Below are positions 27,166-36,554 of a stretch of 64,000 nucleotides of DNA, piece by piece. Location: contig CAVVDT010000014.1 in assembly GCA_963747005.1 (NCBI GenBank), positions 53,502 through 117,501 of the forward strand, given 5' to 3'. Both the position numbers and the translations under genes were made by a program. This stretch comes from CAVVDT01 sp963747005 (GTDB lineage Bacteria > Pseudomonadota > Alphaproteobacteria > Rhizobiales > Aestuariivirgaceae). How positions within the stretch are numbered: the stretch's first letter is position 1; each line of letters opens with the position of its first letter. The notes under the pieces were generated by a model. The model had not been told where the DNA came from, did no database searches, and saw only the letters and a list, made by a program, of their open reading frames with translations.

Positions 27166-27771
27166 ATGAACTCATCCGGACACTTTCTCACCCGTCACAC
27201 CCTGGCGACGCGGCTGATCCATGCCTCGTTCGCCGTTGCCATCATCATGCAGTTGGTCACGAGCAATTTCATGCATCATCCGCGCAATGGGCGTCCCGGC
27301 GACTGGATGTTCGTGGTGCACGAATATGCCGGCCTGGTCAGCATGGTCCTGGCGTTGGGCTTCTGGCTGGTGCTCGTGCTGCGCCGCCGCGGCACCCGGT
27401 TCGGGTTACTGTTTCCGTGGTTTTCCGACCGCCGCCTCGTCGCCTTGTGGGACGACATCATGGGCCACCTGACGGCGCTGCTGGCGCTGAGGTTGCCCGA
27501 GCATGACGGCGAATCGCCGCTCGCCTCGGCGGTGCACGGCCTCGGTCTGTTGCTGATGACCCTTCTGGCGGTCACCGGCACCATCTGGTTCTACGCGCAC
27601 TATGAAGGCCTGCCGCTGACCGGCATCTACTGGCTGGCGCTGTGGACCCACGGGATGTTCGCCAATGTCGCCTGGTTCTACCTCATCGGCCATGCCGGGC
27701 TCGGCGTCATCCACCATTACACCACCCGCTTCAGCCTCCGCGAAATGTGGTCGCTGGAGCGCTGCAAATAG
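27166..27771 (+). CDS. Cytochrome b561-like membrane protein
   Basis: A 201-residue protein with four hydrophobic segments and conserved His residues (TRLIHASFAVAII, HEYAGLVSMVLALG, AVHGLGLLLMTLLAVTG, IGHAGLGVIHHY) that fit di-heme ligation in the bacterial b561/Ni-hydrogenase b-type family. It probably moves electrons from the quinone pool to a periplasmic partner. Its place between decarboxylase and hydroxybutyrate dehydrogenase is unusual, and no partner is obvious. Confidence 0.82.
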   Translation: MNSSGHFLTRHTLATRLIHASFAVAIIMQLVTSNFMHHPRNGRPGDWMFVVHEYAGLVSMVLALGFWLVLVLRRRGTRFGLLFPWFSDRRLVALWDDIMGHLTALLALRLPEHDGESPLASAVHGLGLLLMTLLAVTGTIWFYAHYEGLPLTGIYWLALWTHGMFANVAWFYLIGHAGLGVIHHYTTRFSLREMWSLERCK

Positions 27772-27786
27772 AAAGGGACAAGGCAA

Positions 27787-28569
27787 ATGAATCTCAAGGA
27801 CAAGGTCTGCATCATCACCGGCGCCGCCCGCGGCATCGGCGAGGGCATCGCCAGACGCTACATCGCCGACGGCGCGAAAGTCGCCATTGCCGATCTGCGG
27901 CTCGCCGACGCCAATGACACCGCCAGCGCCCTGACCACGATGGGCCCCGGCAAGGCCATCGGCATCGAGATGAATGTCACCGACGAGGCACAGGTCAACG
28001 CCGGCGTCCAGAAGGTGGTGGACACATGGGGTGGCGTCGATGTGCTGGTCTCCAATGCCGGCATCCAGATTGTCCACAAGCTCGAGGACTTTCCCTTCGC
28101 GGATTGGAAGAAGCTGCTTTCAATCCATCTCGACGGTGCCTTCCTCACCTCCAGGGCCTGCCTGCCGCATATGTACAAGAAAGGTTCGGGCTCCATCATC
28201 TTCATGGGCTCGGTCCATTCCAAGGAGGCCTCGCCCCTCAAATCCGCGTACGTCACCGCCAAGCACGGCCTTCTGGGCCTTGCCCGGGTGATCTCCAAGG
28301 AAGGCGGGACCCAAGGCATACGCGCCAATGTCATCTGCCCCGGCTTCGTCAAGACGCCGCTGGTCGCAAAGCAGATCCCCGAGCAGGCCGCCGAGCTCGG
28401 CATCTCCGAAAAGGAAGTGGTGGAAAAGATCATGCTGGGTGAGACGGTGGACAAGGAATTCACCACCGTCGAGGACGTGGCCGAGGTCGCCTGGCTGTTC
28501 GCGGCGTTCCCCACCAACGCCCTCACCGGCCAGTCGCTGGTGGTGAGCCACGGCTGGTACATGAACTGA
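27787..28569 (+). CDS. D-3-hydroxybutyrate dehydrogenase (SDR family)
   Basis: A 260-residue short-chain dehydrogenase: TGAARGIG (11-18) for NAD, NAG at 90-92, Ser-142 in GSVHS, and Tyr-155/Lys-159 in AYVTAKHG. GSVHSKEASPLKSAYVTAKHG closely matches known 3-hydroxybutyrate dehydrogenases. It interconverts 3-hydroxybutyrate and acetoacetate, the substrate of the adjacent decarboxylase, so the cluster links hydroxybutyrate to acetone. Confidence 0.88.
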   Translation: MNLKDKVCIITGAARGIGEGIARRYIADGAKVAIADLRLADANDTASALTTMGPGKAIGIEMNVTDEAQVNAGVQKVVDTWGGVDVLVSNAGIQIVHKLEDFPFADWKKLLSIHLDGAFLTSRACLPHMYKKGSGSIIFMGSVHSKEASPLKSAYVTAKHGLLGLARVISKEGGTQGIRANVICPGFVKTPLVAKQIPEQAAELGISEKEVVEKIMLGETVDKEFTTVEDVAEVAWLFAAFPTNALTGQSLVVSHGWYMN

Positions 28570-28663
28570 ATCTGCATCGGCCACCCGGCCCAAACAATTT
28601 GCCCCGCGAGGTTGCCCGCCCTAGATAGATGGGGCGGGCACACCTGACGGGCGGAGAAAGCAC

Positions 28664-30556
28664 ATGCTGCCGGGCGTTGAGATGAACAAGAAGCACCAGT
28701 TCAACTTCGGCTATCTGGCGATGGCCTTCATCGCCATCACGCTGTTCCAGATGTGGCTCGCCGCCCGCTCGGTGGAACAGTTGTCCTACAGCGATTTCAC
28801 CACCCTGCTCGACAACAAGCAGATTGCCGAGGTGTCGGTGAGCCAGGACCGCATATCCGGCAAGTTCAAGGAACTGCATAACGGCAAGCAGTATTTCGTC
28901 ACCCAGCGCGTCGACCCCCAGTTTGCCGCCGAATTGCAGAAGTCGGGCGTCAGGCAGGTTACCGGCACCAGCGATTCCAACTGGTTCACCACGCTGCTGT
29001 CGTGGGTGGTACCGGTGGGTGTGTTCTTTGCCTTGTGGATGTTCTTCTTCCGCCGCTTTGCCGAAAAGCAGGGCTTCGGCGGCCTGATGAGCGTCGGCAA
29101 GTCGAAGGCCAAGGTCTATGTCGAAAAGCAGACCGGCGTCTCGTTCGAGGACGTGGCGGGCGTCGACGAGGCCAAGATGGAGCTCAAGGAGGTGGTCTCC
29201 TTCCTCAAGGACCAGGGCAAGTATGCCCGCCTCGGGGCGCACGTCCCCAAGGGCATCCTGCTGGTCGGCCCGCCCGGCACCGGCAAGACGCTCCTGGCCC
29301 GCGCCGTGGCCGGCGAGGCGGGCGTGCCGTTCTTTTCCATCTCCGGGTCCGAGTTCGTTGAGATGTTCGTCGGCGTCGGCGCCGCCCGGGTGCGCGACCT
29401 GTTCGAACAGGCAAGAAAGGCCGCCCCCGCCATCATCTTCATCGACGAGCTTGACGCGCTCGGCCGCGCCCGCATGCCGGGCGGCGGCATGGGCGGCCAT
29501 GACGAAAAGGAGCAGACCCTCAACCAGCTCCTCTCCGAGCTCGACGGCTTCGATCCCTCCACCGGCATCGTCCTCTTGGCCGCCACCAACCGCCCCGAGG
29601 TCCTCGACCCGGCCCTGACCCGCGCCGGGCGCTTCGACCGCCAGGTGGTGGTCGACCGGCCCGACCGCATCGGCCGCGCGGCGATCCTCAAGGTGCACAT
29701 GAAGAAGATCAAGGCCGCCCCCGATGCCGATCCGCAAAAGATCGCCGGCATCACCCCCGGTTTCACCGGCGCCGATCTCGCCAACCTGGTCAACGAGGCT
29801 GCCATCTTCGCCACCCGGCACAACGCCGACAAGGTTTCCATGACCGATTTCACCGAAGCCGTGGAGCGCATTGTCGCCGGATCGGAAAGAAAGAGCCGGC
29901 TGCTCAATCCCAAGGAGCGCGAGCGCGTCGCCTATCACGAAATGGGCCATGCGCTGGTGGCATCGAGCCTTCCCGACATGGACCCGGTGCACAAGGTCTC
30001 CATCATCCCGCGCTCGGTGGGCTCGCTCGGCTATACGCTGCAACGCCCCACCGAGGACCGTTTCCTGATCACCACCGGCGAATTGAAGGATCGCATGGTG
30101 GTGCTGCTGGCGGGCCGGGCGGCGGAAGACCTGACCTTCGGCGAGATTTCCACCGGCGCCGCCGACGATCTCGCCAAGGTCACCGACATCGCCCGCCAAC
30201 TGGTCACTCGCTTCGGCATGTCGAAGGCGCTGGGCCAGGCGGTGCTTGAACAGCAGCGCCAGAGCTATCTCGGCGACAACGCCTTGCAGGTGACCAACAA
30301 GGATTACTCCGAGGCGACGGCGCGCGAGGTCGATCTGGCGGTCAGAAAGCTGATCGACGAGGCCTATGGCCACGCCAAGGACATTCTCACGCGGCGGGCC
30401 AGGGAACTCAAAGGCGGCGCCGAACTGCTGCTTGAAAAGGAGACATTGACCCCGGACGACTATCCGCCGCTCAAAGCGGCCAGGACCAAGGCCGAGCCCG
30501 CTGCCGGAAAATCGCCCGGCAAGGCCACCGCCCGGCGCAAGGCCGCCGCCCATTGA
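28664..30556 (+). CDS. ftsH: ATP-dependent zinc metalloprotease FtsH (paralogue)
   Basis: A 630-residue membrane AAA+ protease. Two membrane helices (about 15-33 and 111-129) flank a periplasmic domain. Walker A is GPPGTGKT (202-209), Walker B IIFIDELDAL, pore loop FVEMFVGVGA, SRH ATNRPEVLDPALTRAGRFD and the zinc site HEMGH (425-429), where most FtsH proteins have HEAGH. It degrades misfolded membrane and short-lived cytoplasmic proteins. A second canonical ftsH probably exists elsewhere, since the usual tilS-ftsH-folP context is absent. Confidence 0.93.
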   Translation: MLPGVEMNKKHQFNFGYLAMAFIAITLFQMWLAARSVEQLSYSDFTTLLDNKQIAEVSVSQDRISGKFKELHNGKQYFVTQRVDPQFAAELQKSGVRQVTGTSDSNWFTTLLSWVVPVGVFFALWMFFFRRFAEKQGFGGLMSVGKSKAKVYVEKQTGVSFEDVAGVDEAKMELKEVVSFLKDQGKYARLGAHVPKGILLVGPPGTGKTLLARAVAGEAGVPFFSISGSEFVEMFVGVGAARVRDLFEQARKAAPAIIFIDELDALGRARMPGGGMGGHDEKEQTLNQLLSELDGFDPSTGIVLLAATNRPEVLDPALTRAGRFDRQVVVDRPDRIGRAAILKVHMKKIKAAPDADPQKIAGITPGFTGADLANLVNEAAIFATRHNADKVSMTDFTEAVERIVAGSERKSRLLNPKERERVAYHEMGHALVASSLPDMDPVHKVSIIPRSVGSLGYTLQRPTEDRFLITTGELKDRMVVLLAGRAAEDLTFGEISTGAADDLAKVTDIARQLVTRFGMSKALGQAVLEQQRQSYLGDNALQVTNKDYSEATAREVDLAVRKLIDEAYGHAKDILTRRARELKGGAELLLEKETLTPDDYPPLKAARTKAEPAAGKSPGKATARRKAAAH

Positions 30557-30632
30557 CAGACATCAACGCTGCAACGCTGCCCGGCCCTGCGGGGGCTGGA
30601 TATTACAGATTATAGCAACAAGGGACTTGGCC

Positions 30633-31010
30633 ATGATCGATTTGATGGGCGACAGCGAAGACAGCGTCATCGGTGTCAGGATCAGCGGCACGCTGACCGC
30701 AGCCGACTACGAGACTTATCTGATCCCCGCCCTCGACCGGGTGTTTGCCAAACACAAGCGGGCACAGTTTCTGGTCCTCATGGATGAGGATTTTTCCGGC
30801 TGGACCTTGGATGCGGCGTGGGATGATTTCACCTACTGGCTCGAGCATCGCGCCGAGTTCGACCGGGTTGCCATCGTCGGCGCTCCCAAATGGGTCGAAT
30901 GGTGCATCAACGCCATGCGCTTTGCGCTGAAGGGCGAGTTCCGCCTGTTCCCCCGCGAAGAGCTGGACGAGGCCTGGGCCTGGGTGAGGCAAGCTCCGCC
31001 CGCCGCCTGA
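30633..31010 (+). CDS. SpoIIAA/STAS-like domain protein
   Basis: A 125-residue acidic protein of the SpoIIAA-like type (PF11964). A short N-terminal strand (VIGVRISGTLTAADYETYL) leads to ALDRVFAKHKRAQFLVLMDEDF, then VAIVGAPKWVEW and a C-terminal helix. Members are small regulatory or lipid-binding domains of unclear function. AGGGA precedes the ATG by seven bases. Confidence 0.75.
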   Translation: MIDLMGDSEDSVIGVRISGTLTAADYETYLIPALDRVFAKHKRAQFLVLMDEDFSGWTLDAAWDDFTYWLEHRAEFDRVAIVGAPKWVEWCINAMRFALKGEFRLFPREELDEAWAWVRQAPPAA

Positions 31011-31015
31011 GAGAC

Positions 31016-31888
31016 TCATCCCGCCTTTATCTCCTTGAGCAACGCGGCAAGGCCTTCGCGGTAGGTGGGGTAGGCCAGCGCAAGCCCGAGTTCGTTCTTG
31101 ATGCGGGCGTTCGATACCCGCTTGGACTCGGCATAGAAACTCCGCGCCATGGGCGAAAGCTCGGCCTCCTCGAAGGCGATCTCCGGCGGCGGCTCGATGC
31201 CCAAGAGGCGGGCGGCATAGGCGATCACCTCCTGCGGCGGCGCCGCTTCGTCGTCGCACACATTGTAGGCACGTCCCGGATGCGGCCGGGCGATGGAAGC
31301 CTCCAGCACCCCGGCGATATCATCCACATGGATGCGTGAGAACACCTGACCCGGCTTGACGATACGCCGGGCCGAGCCCTCGATGAGCGTGCAAAGCGGA
31401 TTGCGTCCCGGCCCGTAGATGCCCGCCAGGCGGAACAGGTGCACCGGAAGCCCATGAAGGCGCCACAGGTCGAGCCATTGGGCTTCCGCCGCCACACGCC
31501 GCTCCCCGCGCCCTGTAGCGGGTTTCAGCGGGCTGTCCTCGTCCACCCACGCACCGTCCCGGTCGCCATAGACCCCGGTGGTGGAGAGATAGGCCACCCA
31601 TTGCAGGTTTGCCGCATGGGCAATGAGCGCCGGCCCTGCCACCCGGATCACCGGATCGCCCGCCGTATCCGGCGGGGCCGAGGCAACGACATGGCTGACA
31701 CCGTCGAGCAAGGCCGCATCGAGCGGCGCCTCGCCGTCGACGAGGTGGGCCTCAAACCCCGCAGCGCCTAGGGCCCCGACGCCCCCTTCGGAGCGGCTGG
31801 TGCCGGTGACGCGCCAGCCCTTCGCCTTGAGGCGCTTGGCAAGCGCGGTTGCCGAAAAGCCCATGCCGAAGCACAACAGATGGTTCAT
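31016..31888 (-). CDS. NAD(P)-dependent epimerase/reductase-like protein (YeeZ-like)
   Basis: A 290-residue Rossmann protein. The nucleotide loop LLCFGMGFSATALAKRL is at the very N-terminus, STTGVYGDRDG carries Tyr in the place of the SDR Tyr, and FSRIHVDDIAGVLEAS is the extended-SDR block. The start ATG overlaps the stop of queG by four bases. The substrate is unknown. Confidence 0.8.
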   Translation of the reverse strand: MNHLLCFGMGFSATALAKRLKAKGWRVTGTSRSEGGVGALGAAGFEAHLVDGEAPLDAALLDGVSHVVASAPPDTAGDPVIRVAGPALIAHAANLQWVAYLSTTGVYGDRDGAWVDEDSPLKPATGRGERRVAAEAQWLDLWRLHGLPVHLFRLAGIYGPGRNPLCTLIEGSARRIVKPGQVFSRIHVDDIAGVLEASIARPHPGRAYNVCDDEAAPPQEVIAYAARLLGIEPPPEIAFEEAELSPMARSFYAESKRVSNARIKNELGLALAYPTYREGLAALLKEIKAG

Positions 31889-32991
31889 CGCAAGGCCTCG
31901 TGCCATTCGTGCCTGACCGCGGCATCGCCTTCACTGGCCAGTTGTTGCATCGCCAGGGCCTTCACCCGGCCGCGCCCGCCAAGCCGCGCCAGCGCCCACA
32001 CCGCCATGGCCCGCACCAGCGGCGAGCCATCACCAACAAGCGCCTCGACGCGAGCCACATGGCCGGCGTGCCCCGAATTGCCCATGGCGATCGCCACGTT
32101 GCGCACCAGGCGATCGCGGCCGGTACGCTTGATGGCGGTGCCGGCAAAGCGCTTGCGGAAAGCCTGATCGTCGAGCCTCGCCAGATCGTCCAGATCGGCG
32201 TCCAGGAGATCGGCGCGGGGGGTGAGCTTCATCTCGCGGGCGGTCACGGCGTACTTGTTCCACGGGCACACCGCCAGGCAGTCGTCGCAGCCGAAGATGC
32301 GATTGCCCATGGCCATGCGGAATTCCGCCGCGATATGGCCCCGGTACTCGATGGTGAGATAGGAGATGCAACGCCGCGCGTCGAGCTGGTAGGGGGCCGG
32401 GAAGGCCTTGGTCGGGCAGATGTCGAGGCAGGCCCGGCACGTGCCGCAATGATCGCTCTCAGGCTCATCGCGCGGCAAATCCGCTGTCGTCAGGATGGTG
32501 GCGATGAAGAACCACGAACCGAGCCGGCGCGACACCAGGTTGGTGTGTTTGCCCTGCCAGCCGAGGCCGGCGCGTTCGGCCAGCGGCTTTTCCATGACCG
32601 GGGCGGTATCGACGAAGACCTTGACCTCGGCCCCGGTTTCCCGCGCCAGCCAGCCGGCGAGGTCCTTCACCTTGCCCTTGACCACCTCGTGGTAATCGCG
32701 GCCCAGCGCATAGGCGGCGATCACACCGCATTGATGCTCTTTCAGCCGCTGAAAGGTGTCCCGTCCGGTATCATAGGAAATCGCCAGCACGACCGCCGAG
32801 CGGGCCTCCGGCCATAGTGTGGCTGGATCGGCACGCCACGCCCGGCGCTGGGTGAGCCAGGTCATGTCACCCGCCCGCCCGTCAGCCAGGAAAGCGTCCA
32901 GTCGCTCGCCCTGCACCGCCGGCGCGGCGGGATCGCCCACCGCCACGTCGTCGAAGCCGAGCGCGCTGGCCCGCGCCTTCAGGGCGGTCAT
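31885..32991 (-). CDS. queG: Epoxyqueuosine reductase
   Basis: A 368-residue protein with two 4Fe-4S clusters: CGTCRACLDICPTKAF and CDDCLAVCPWNKY. It has the cobalamin-binding N-terminal domain (DTAPVMEKPLAERAGLGWQG with the catalytic Asp) and a HEAT-like C-terminus. It performs the last step of queuosine synthesis in tRNA. The start MTALKARASALGFD matches the family N-terminus; an in-frame ATG at 33030 would overlap the upstream GST gene and add 13 residues. Confidence 0.95.
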   Translation of the reverse strand: MTALKARASALGFDDVAVGDPAAPAVQGERLDAFLADGRAGDMTWLTQRRAWRADPATLWPEARSAVVLAISYDTGRDTFQRLKEHQCGVIAAYALGRDYHEVVKGKVKDLAGWLARETGAEVKVFVDTAPVMEKPLAERAGLGWQGKHTNLVSRRLGSWFFIATILTTADLPRDEPESDHCGTCRACLDICPTKAFPAPYQLDARRCISYLTIEYRGHIAAEFRMAMGNRIFGCDDCLAVCPWNKYAVTAREMKLTPRADLLDADLDDLARLDDQAFRKRFAGTAIKRTGRDRLVRNVAIAMGNSGHAGHVARVEALVGDGSPLVRAMAVWALARLGGRGRVKALAMQQLASEGDAAVRHEWHEALR

Positions 32992-33010
32992 GAGGCCGGC
33001 TGGCGGCCGT

Positions 33011-33697
33011 TCAGAAGTCGAGGTCGGCATAGACGCGCGGCGGCGGCATGCCGCGGATCTGGTCGGCCAGCAGCGGACGGAAGGAGGGCCGCGACTTGAT
33101 GCGGCTGTACCATTGCTTGGCGGCGGCGTTCTCGTGCCACGGCACATCGCCGAGGTAATCGACCACCGAAAGATGTGCGGCGGCGGCGAGATCGGCCGAG
33201 GTCAGTTCATCGCCGGCCAGCCAGTTGCGGGTCTCGGCCAGCACGCCGATATAGTCGAGATGGGCACGGATGAACGACAGGGCGGTACGCACCCGCGGCA
33301 TGTCGGGGGGGCCGCCGCCGGCCTCGCGCGCCATGAAGCGGCGCACCAGCTTTTCCGCCAGCAGTGGGCCGCTCACCTCGTGGTAGAACTTCGTGTCGAA
33401 CCAGGCGACCAGCCGCCGGGTCTCGGCGCGGGCAGCCGGGTTGGGGCCCAGAAGCGTCCGCGCCAGATTGCCGCGCGTCTCCTCCAGATAGTCCGCTGCC
33501 GCCTCGATGCCGGCTGCGACGGTGCCGTCGTCGTCGACGAACACCGGCACCTGTCCGGCCGGGTTGAGATCGAGAAGGCCGGGGCGCATTTCCCACGGCC
33601 GTTCCTCCACCAGTTCGGCTGCCGCGCCGTATTCGCCGAGTGCCAGCCGCAAGCGGCGGCAGAAGGGATCAAGCGGAAAGTGATGCAGTCTTGCCAT
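33011..33697 (-). CDS. Glutathione S-transferase-family protein
   Basis: A 228-residue protein: an N-terminal thioredoxin-like domain starting RLHHFPLDPFCRRLRLALGE, a cis-Pro in NPAGQVPVFVDD, and an all-helical C-terminal domain with LAGDELTSADLAAAAHLS, the N-capping box region. The active residue may be the Cys or Ser near position 13. The substrate is unknown. It is first in a three-gene run with queG and the epimerase. Confidence 0.9.
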   Translation of the reverse strand: MARLHHFPLDPFCRRLRLALGEYGAAAELVEERPWEMRPGLLDLNPAGQVPVFVDDDGTVAAGIEAAADYLEETRGNLARTLLGPNPAARAETRRLVAWFDTKFYHEVSGPLLAEKLVRRFMAREAGGGPPDMPRVRTALSFIRAHLDYIGVLAETRNWLAGDELTSADLAAAAHLSVVDYLGDVPWHENAAAKQWYSRIKSRPSFRPLLADQIRGMPPPRVYADLDF

Positions 33698-33812
33698 AAG
33701 CGAACACGAACCGGATGCAGACGGTGAGGGGCCGGCGCGCCGGCAGGCCCAATGGCGGTATAGAACCCCTCACGCCCCCCGCCAAGCGATTCGCCGGATC
33801 ATCATGCAGGTC

Positions 33813-34781
33813 TCAGGCGCTGGCGCCGGTGAACTGGCCGGCCTTGCGATAGCGATAGAGGTAGCTCGGCACGATCGCGGCCATGTTGGTGGGAGCGATG
33901 CCGAGCCCTTTGAGGGTGCGCCCTTCGGCTTCGGCCGCGCCCGACACCACATTGTCGTGACGCAGCAGTTCCACCTGGTCCATGGTGAGCAACGGCTTGG
34001 GCAGCAGTTGCAGGATGGCCCCTTGCATGACTGCGATGGGCCAGGGAACCGGCACCATGAGGCGCGTGCGGCCCATGATGCGGGCGGTCATCTCCATGAC
34101 CTCGCGCAGCGTCACCACTTCCGGGCCGCCCAGTTCCCAGGTGCGTCCCGGGACGGCGGCACCATCGAGGAGGCGGCCCACGGCGGCGGCGACATCGCCC
34201 ACATAGACCGGCTGGAAACGGGTATGGCCGCCGCCGATGAGGGGCAGGCACGGCGAAAACCGCGCCAGCGCCGCAAAACGGTTGAAGAAATCGTCCTCCG
34301 GCCCGAACACCACCGACGGCCTGACGATGCTGGCGCCGGGAAATTCGGCCGCCACCCGCTCCTCGCCCTCGGCCTTGGTGCGGGCGTAGTCGGATTTCGA
34401 CTGCCTGTCGGCGCCGATGGCCGACATGTGCACGAAGCTGGTCGCCCCCGCCTCGCGCGCCGCCCGCGCCACCGCGCCGGCCCCGAAGACGTGCAGGGCC
34501 TCGAAGGTCTGGGCCCCGCCCGACGACAGCACCGCCACCAGGTTGATGACCGCATCGGCGCCTTCTGTGGCTGCCGCCAGCGAGGCCGGATAGCGCACAT
34601 TGGCCTGCACCGGCACGATCTGGCCCACGGCGCCGAGCGGCTGCAGGTGTCCGGCGAGATCCGGCCGCCTTACAGCTACCCGGATGCGCCAGCCGGCCTG
34701 CGCCAGCGCCCTGACCACATGCCGCCCGATGAAACCCGAGCCGCCCACGACCGTGACGAGTTTTGCTGCGCTTCGGTTCAC
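33813..34781 (-). CDS. Complex I NDUFA9-like NAD(P)-binding protein
   Basis: A 322-residue atypical SDR. VTVVGGSGFIGRHVVRALAQ is the nucleotide loop; SFVHMSAIGADRQSKSDYARTKAEGE has Tyr and Lys in SDR spacing, and FGPEDDFFNRFAAL and QPVYVGDVA are typical of the NDUFA9/UbiE-associated group. In alphaproteobacteria these are thought to support respiratory complex I or coenzyme Q pathways. It is the last core gene before the tRNA. Confidence 0.88.
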   Translation of the reverse strand: MNRSAAKLVTVVGGSGFIGRHVVRALAQAGWRIRVAVRRPDLAGHLQPLGAVGQIVPVQANVRYPASLAAATEGADAVINLVAVLSSGGAQTFEALHVFGAGAVARAAREAGATSFVHMSAIGADRQSKSDYARTKAEGEERVAAEFPGASIVRPSVVFGPEDDFFNRFAALARFSPCLPLIGGGHTRFQPVYVGDVAAAVGRLLDGAAVPGRTWELGGPEVVTLREVMEMTARIMGRTRLMVPVPWPIAVMQGAILQLLPKPLLTMDQVELLRHDNVVSGAAEAEGRTLKGLGIAPTNMAAIVPSYLYRYRKAGQFTGASA

Positions 34782-34921
34782 GGCGTCACCTCGATTCGCT
34801 CATTGCCTTAATGCTCTTTGATGAGCCAAGCTTTTAGCGGTTTGGCACGGGCGATATCAAGCGGCCATTCGGCTACCGTTGACAAGCGCGGCCGCAATCC
34901 ATAATGGATGGCGCCGCACTT

Positions 34922-35008
34922 GCCCAGGTGGCGGAATTGGTAGACGCGCTAGCTTCAGGTGCTAGTGGCCGCAAGGTCGTGGAAGTTCGAGTCTTCTCCT
35001 GGGCACCA
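34922..35008 (+). tRNA. tRNA-Leu (anticodon CAG)
   Basis: GCCCAGG (34922-34928) pairs with CCTGGGC (34998-35004), with discriminator A and an encoded CCA (35006-35008). The D-arm GGCGGAATTGGTAGACGC, the anticodon loop TTCAGGT (CAG at 34956-34958), a long variable arm and the T-loop TTCGAGT all fit a leucine tRNA. Its 3' end is the likely attachment site of the adjacent integrase. Confidence 0.97.
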
Positions 35009-35014
35009 CCATAA

Positions 35015-35104
35015 CGGACCATGACGGACATCTGGTCGTCGTAACCCCCGAAAAACTCTCATAAACTGTCCGCTAACCACACCCCATAGCGGACCATGAC
35101 GGAC
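35015..35104. repeat. 15-bp direct repeats, candidate integrase arm sites
   Basis: CGGACCATGACGGAC occurs at 35015-35029 and again at 35090-35104, with further GCGGAC/GTCCGC copies between and after. Lying between tRNA-Leu and the integrase start, they resemble the arm-type sites of a tyrosine recombinase. Function is inferred from position. Confidence 0.5.
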
Positions 35105-35130
35105 TATTGCGGACATCCTATCCACGGTAT

Positions 35131-35176
35131 ATAACACGGTATCGTAACCCCCCAACAGCAGCCGATACCGTGTTAT
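35131..35176. promoter_or_regulatory. Perfect 14-bp inverted repeat over the integrase start codon
   Basis: ATAACACGGTATCG (35131-35144) and CGATACCGTGTTAT (35163-35176) are perfectly complementary with an 18-nt loop. The second arm includes the first bases of the integrase ATG (35175). Either a repressor operator or an mRNA hairpin that hides the start would be consistent; neither is shown. Confidence 0.5.
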
Positions 35177-36371
35177 GCCTCTTTCCACTCTCGCAATCAA
35201 AAACGCCCGGCCAAGTGGAAAACCGTACAAAATCGCGGACTTCGCCGGCCTCTATGTCCTGGTCAAGCCGAACGGCTCGAGGCTTTGGCGTTTCGACTAT
35301 GTTCACGGGGGCAAGCGCAAGACGGCGGCCCTCGGGGCTTTCCCCATGGTGTCGCTCGTCGAGGCGCGTGAGCGCCGGGACAACGCCAAGCGTCTGTTGC
35401 ATGACGGCGAGGACCCGGGGCTCGTCAAGCGCACGGCCAAGCTGCGGGGCGACGGGAACGCCGACGACACCTTCGAGGCCGTCGCGCGGTCGTGGCACGC
35501 GCACAAGCGGCCGGGGTGGTCATCGCACTACACCAACACGTTGATCCGGAGACTCGAGCGCTATCTGTTTCCCGAGATCGGCGCGGTGCGGATCGGCGAG
35601 GTTGACCCGCCCCTGTTGCTCGGTGCGCTGCGCAAGGTTGAGACAGAGAGGCGCCGAGATCGCGAAGCAAATGCTGCAAGTCTCGGGGCAGATATTCCGG
35701 TTCGCCATTGCCGAGGGCCGGGTGCGCAGCGATCCGTCCCGGGACCTTCGCGGGGCACTCAAGGCCCGGCCGCCGGTCAAGCACCGGGCCGCGATCAAGG
35801 GAACGAGTTGCCGGACTTCATGGCCCGGCTCGCCGCTTACGATGGCGTGGAAACGACGCGCCTCGGAATCGAACTGGTGTTGCTGACGATGGTCCGCACG
35901 AACGAGGCCCGATTTGCCCGCTGGTCAGAGTTCGAGAACCTGGACGGCGAGGGCCCCCTGTGGCGCATCTCGGCCGAGCGCATGAAGATGAGGCGCGAGC
36001 ATCTGGTGCCGCTGTCGACGCAGGCGGTCGCCGTCGTCAAGCGCCTCAAGGAACTGGCGCACAGCAGCCCGCTCGTCTTCCCTGCCCCAACCCGCAGTGG
36101 CGTGATGAGCGAGAACACGCTTCTCTTTTCCCTGTACCGGATGGGCTATCACAGCCAAGCGACCGTCCACGGCTTCCGCGGCATGGCGTCGACGGTGCTG
36201 AACGAGAAGGGCTACAACCGCGACTGGATTGAGACACAACTGGCGCATGTCCAGGGCGGGGTTCGCGCCGCCTACAACTCAGCCGAATATCTGCCCGGCC
36301 GGCGCCAGATGCTCCAATGGTGGGCCGATCATCTCGATCAGTGTCGCGTCATGGGCGAGTTGGTGGGGTAG
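35175..36371 (+). pseudogene. Tyrosine recombinase (island integrase) with two compensating frameshifts
   Basis: The frame is open for 398 codons and reads as a P4-like integrase: N-terminal DUF4102 domain (SGKPYKIADFAGLYVLVKP), SAM-like domain (DTFEAVARSWHAHKRPGWS) and catalytic domain with Arg-246 (RTNEAR), His-332/Arg-335 (HGFR), His-358 and Tyr-367. Between about 157 and 210, however, the frame gives a non-homologous stretch. The expected core-binding helix (QRGAEIAKQMLQVSGQIFRF) is present in the next frame at 35641-35800. So one shift near 35643 and a restoring shift near 35803 scramble about 54 residues. Catalytic residues survive, but activity is doubtful. Confidence 0.8.
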
Positions 36372-36554
36372 GATTTGCATTCGTCAGGTTGAGCCCGGCT
36401 TCATAGTCTGGTCCCGAACCGTTCATGGGCGTCCACCAGCATCTCCTACTTGGTGGTGAGCTGGTGGTAATATTACGCGCTCTGATGTGGTTGGCGGCGA
36501 CGGCGGGTCTTCCGCACCGCAAGCGGCGGAAACACATCGATTTTTCTTAGCGAT

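Noticed and set aside
28523..30553. A 676-codon minus-strand frame opposite ftsH
   Set aside because: It mirrors FtsH codons exactly, has no motif, and ftsH is unmistakable on the plus strand.
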